Positions 5,812 through 7,038 of a stretch of DNA of 7,038 nt are shown here, piece after piece (within the stretch, counting starts at the first letter, position 1; every line of letters starts with the position of its first letter). The notes beneath the pieces are model-generated. The model saw nothing but the letters and a program-made list of their open reading frames with translations, was not told where the DNA came from and searched no databases. The stretch spans positions 1-7,038 of the forward strand of contig JADFOC010000138.1 in assembly GCA_022563075.1 (NCBI GenBank). Direction: 5' to 3'. The stretch comes from Pseudomonadota bacterium. Lineage in GTDB: Bacteria; Pseudomonadota; Gammaproteobacteria; Pseudomonadales; Pseudohongiellaceae. Made by a program: the position numbers and the translations under genes.

Positions 5812-7038
5812 TTAGCCAACTACTGTACGCCAGTTGTTGGCTAGATATTCCGCCGTTCTCCAGGAGAGTGCCTGCACCGTAAGGGTTGGATTGCGTGCGC
5901 CACTGGTTCCCATGACAGAGCCGCCAAGTATCCCCAGATTAGGCGCTTCGTGAGAGAAACCCCAAGCATCGAGTACATTGGTTTCACGGTTATCACCCAT
6001 ACGAGTGCCACCGTAAGCGTGGGTGGTGGCACCCATGGTATTCCCCAACCCAGTCTTGATTACCTCGATCGCACCAGCCGCTAAATACCATTGCTCCATC
6101 TTGTCCTGAGCGAAGGCGGCGATGCGTTTTTCATTGTCACCGTAACGAGCAGTAATCCGCGTCACTGGAAATCCCATTGGATCTTTGACCACCGGATCCA
6201 GATCCAGGTAGTTATTCTCGTAGGGCAGCGTGGTTTTTTGTATATAGGCGGTGTTGCTGCGGTCAGCATTCTTCATCACGAAGGCTTTCCAATCCGAGCC
6301 CCAGTTTTGCACCTGGCCAAAGGTACTCATCTTCGCTGCACTCATTGGCTTACGATCCGTGTGCACCCAAAGATTAGCGCCACCGATAAAATCCAGATCG
6401 GCGTGATCAAAGTTGTCATCTGCCCATTCATCGATGGCCACACCCTGAGCAGGCAAACCGTACCAATTATGCAAGTCTCGCGGAAACAGGGCGAGTACCG
6501 GCGAGCCCTGGTGGTGACTAAAGTAATGTCTGCCAACCTGACCAGCGTTATTCGATAAGCCATCGGGAAAGGCGCGTGATTTTGATAACAGTAACAGTCG
6601 TACATTCTCGTAGGCATAACTGGCTACCAACACCGCGTCGGCAGGCTGGAAGAAAGTCTGATTGCCCTTAACATAATCAACCCCGGTTACCTTGCCATCA
6701 TTATCGGTGACAATATTAGTCGCACGGGCGAAGGTCACGACATCCAGATTACCGGTGTCCACCGCCTTCGGAATCGAAGTGACCGCTGTCGAGCTTTTCG
6801 CCAGTACATGACAACCACCTGTATTGCAGAAGCCGTGATACTGACACGGTGGGCGACCGTCATAGACTTCACTGGTGATCGCCGCCGGACCCTGGAACGG
6901 ATTCCAGGCGAGATGGCGAGCTGCGTCACTCATGAGATCGGTGAAGGGAGAGGCACGCAGAGGTCTCATGGGATACTCACGGCGACGGGAACCCTCGAAT
7001 ATATTTCCCGAATTATTGATCGCTCCCTGCACATTACC
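5812..7038 (-). CDS. GMC-family FAD-dependent oxidoreductase, C-terminal part (start outside window)
   Basis: The last 408 residues are visible. The frame stays open to the window edge, and the GTG at 7032 is only an internal Val codon. The N-terminal FAD-binding GxGxxG region is missing. Visible features are a cysteine-rich motif C-Q-Y-H-G-F-C-N-T-G-G-C (6811-6846) like that of gluconate/sorbose-dehydrogenase-type GMC proteins, an ADAVLVASYAYENVRLLLLS segment, and the C-terminal GMC domain. That domain has the catalytic-type His in THAYGGTRMG (codon 6019-6021), then VLDAWGFSHEAPNLGILGGS and the ARNPTLT motif with the second active-site Asn (codon 5890-5892). The family oxidises alcohols or sugars with FAD. 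This branch often passes electrons to a cytochrome or small subunit, but no such partner is in the window. The substrate is unknown. A full-length relative would be about 520-570 residues. Confidence 0.9.
   Translation of the reverse strand, partial: GNVQGAINNSGNIFEGSRRREYPMRPLRASPFTDLMSDAARHLAWNPFQGPAAITSEVYDGRPPCQYHGFCNTGGCHVLAKSSTAVTSIPKAVDTGNLDVVTFARATNIVTDNDGKVTGVDYVKGNQTFFQPADAVLVASYAYENVRLLLLSKSRAFPDGLSNNAGQVGRHYFSHHQGSPVLALFPRDLHNWYGLPAQGVAIDEWADDNFDHADLDFIGGANLWVHTDRKPMSAAKMSTFGQVQNWGSDWKAFVMKNADRSNTAYIQKTTLPYENNYLDLDPVVKDPMGFPVTRITARYGDNEKRIAAFAQDKMEQWYLAAGAIEVIKTGLGNTMGATTHAYGGTRMGDNRETNVLDAWGFSHEAPNLGILGGSVMGTSGARNPTLTVQALSWRTAEYLANNWRTVVG

Noticed and set aside
6091..6558. Long open frame of 155 codons on the plus strand
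   Set aside because: It lies wholly antisense to the well-supported GMC oxidoreductase gene, and its translation shows no recognisable domain.

Overview
The window looks like a chromosomal piece of a Gram-negative proteobacterium, most likely a free-living (possibly marine) gammaproteobacterium. The support is a lipoprotein signal with a Lol-type outer-membrane context, Sec-exported proteins, a HupE/UreJ-type membrane protein followed by its usual anchor-protein partner, a DUF6152 protein, and GC content near 50%. This is inference from gene content; no rRNA, tRNA or taxonomic marker is present.

Layout from left to right: (1) the 3' end of a HupE/UreJ_2-family membrane protein gene (2-382, +), followed 15 nt later by a small single-pass 'transmembrane anchor' protein (398-964, +). 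(2) A strong hairpin with T-tracts on both sides (994-1032) that can end transcription from both directions. (3) Two minus-strand genes for exported proteins: a DUF6152 protein (1048-1506) and a lipoprotein of an abundant but uncharacterised family (1686-2576), each with its own promoter-like sequence. (4) A divergent plus-strand gene (2820-3689) for a secreted alpha/beta hydrolase that closely resembles the PETase/cutinase polyester-hydrolase family. (5) A decayed TetA-like MFS transporter remnant on the minus strand (about 3773-4151). (6) A PaaK/CapK-type AMP-forming acyl-CoA ligase-like gene (4172-5536, -). (7) A short intergenic stretch with an inverted repeat. (8) The C-terminal three quarters of a GMC-family oxidoreductase (5812-7038, -), whose start lies beyond the window.

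The most notable content is the polyester-hydrolase homologue. It has a complete Ser-Asp-His triad, but the predicted mature protein has no cysteine at all, so it lacks both disulfides known from this family. By eye it also combines a type II-like loop length with type I (cutinase-like) active-site residues. The neighbouring ligase and GMC oxidoreductase could act on carboxylic acids and alcohols, but they are on the other strand, their substrates cannot be read from sequence, and a shared pathway is only a speculation. No mobile element, CRISPR array or RNA gene was seen.
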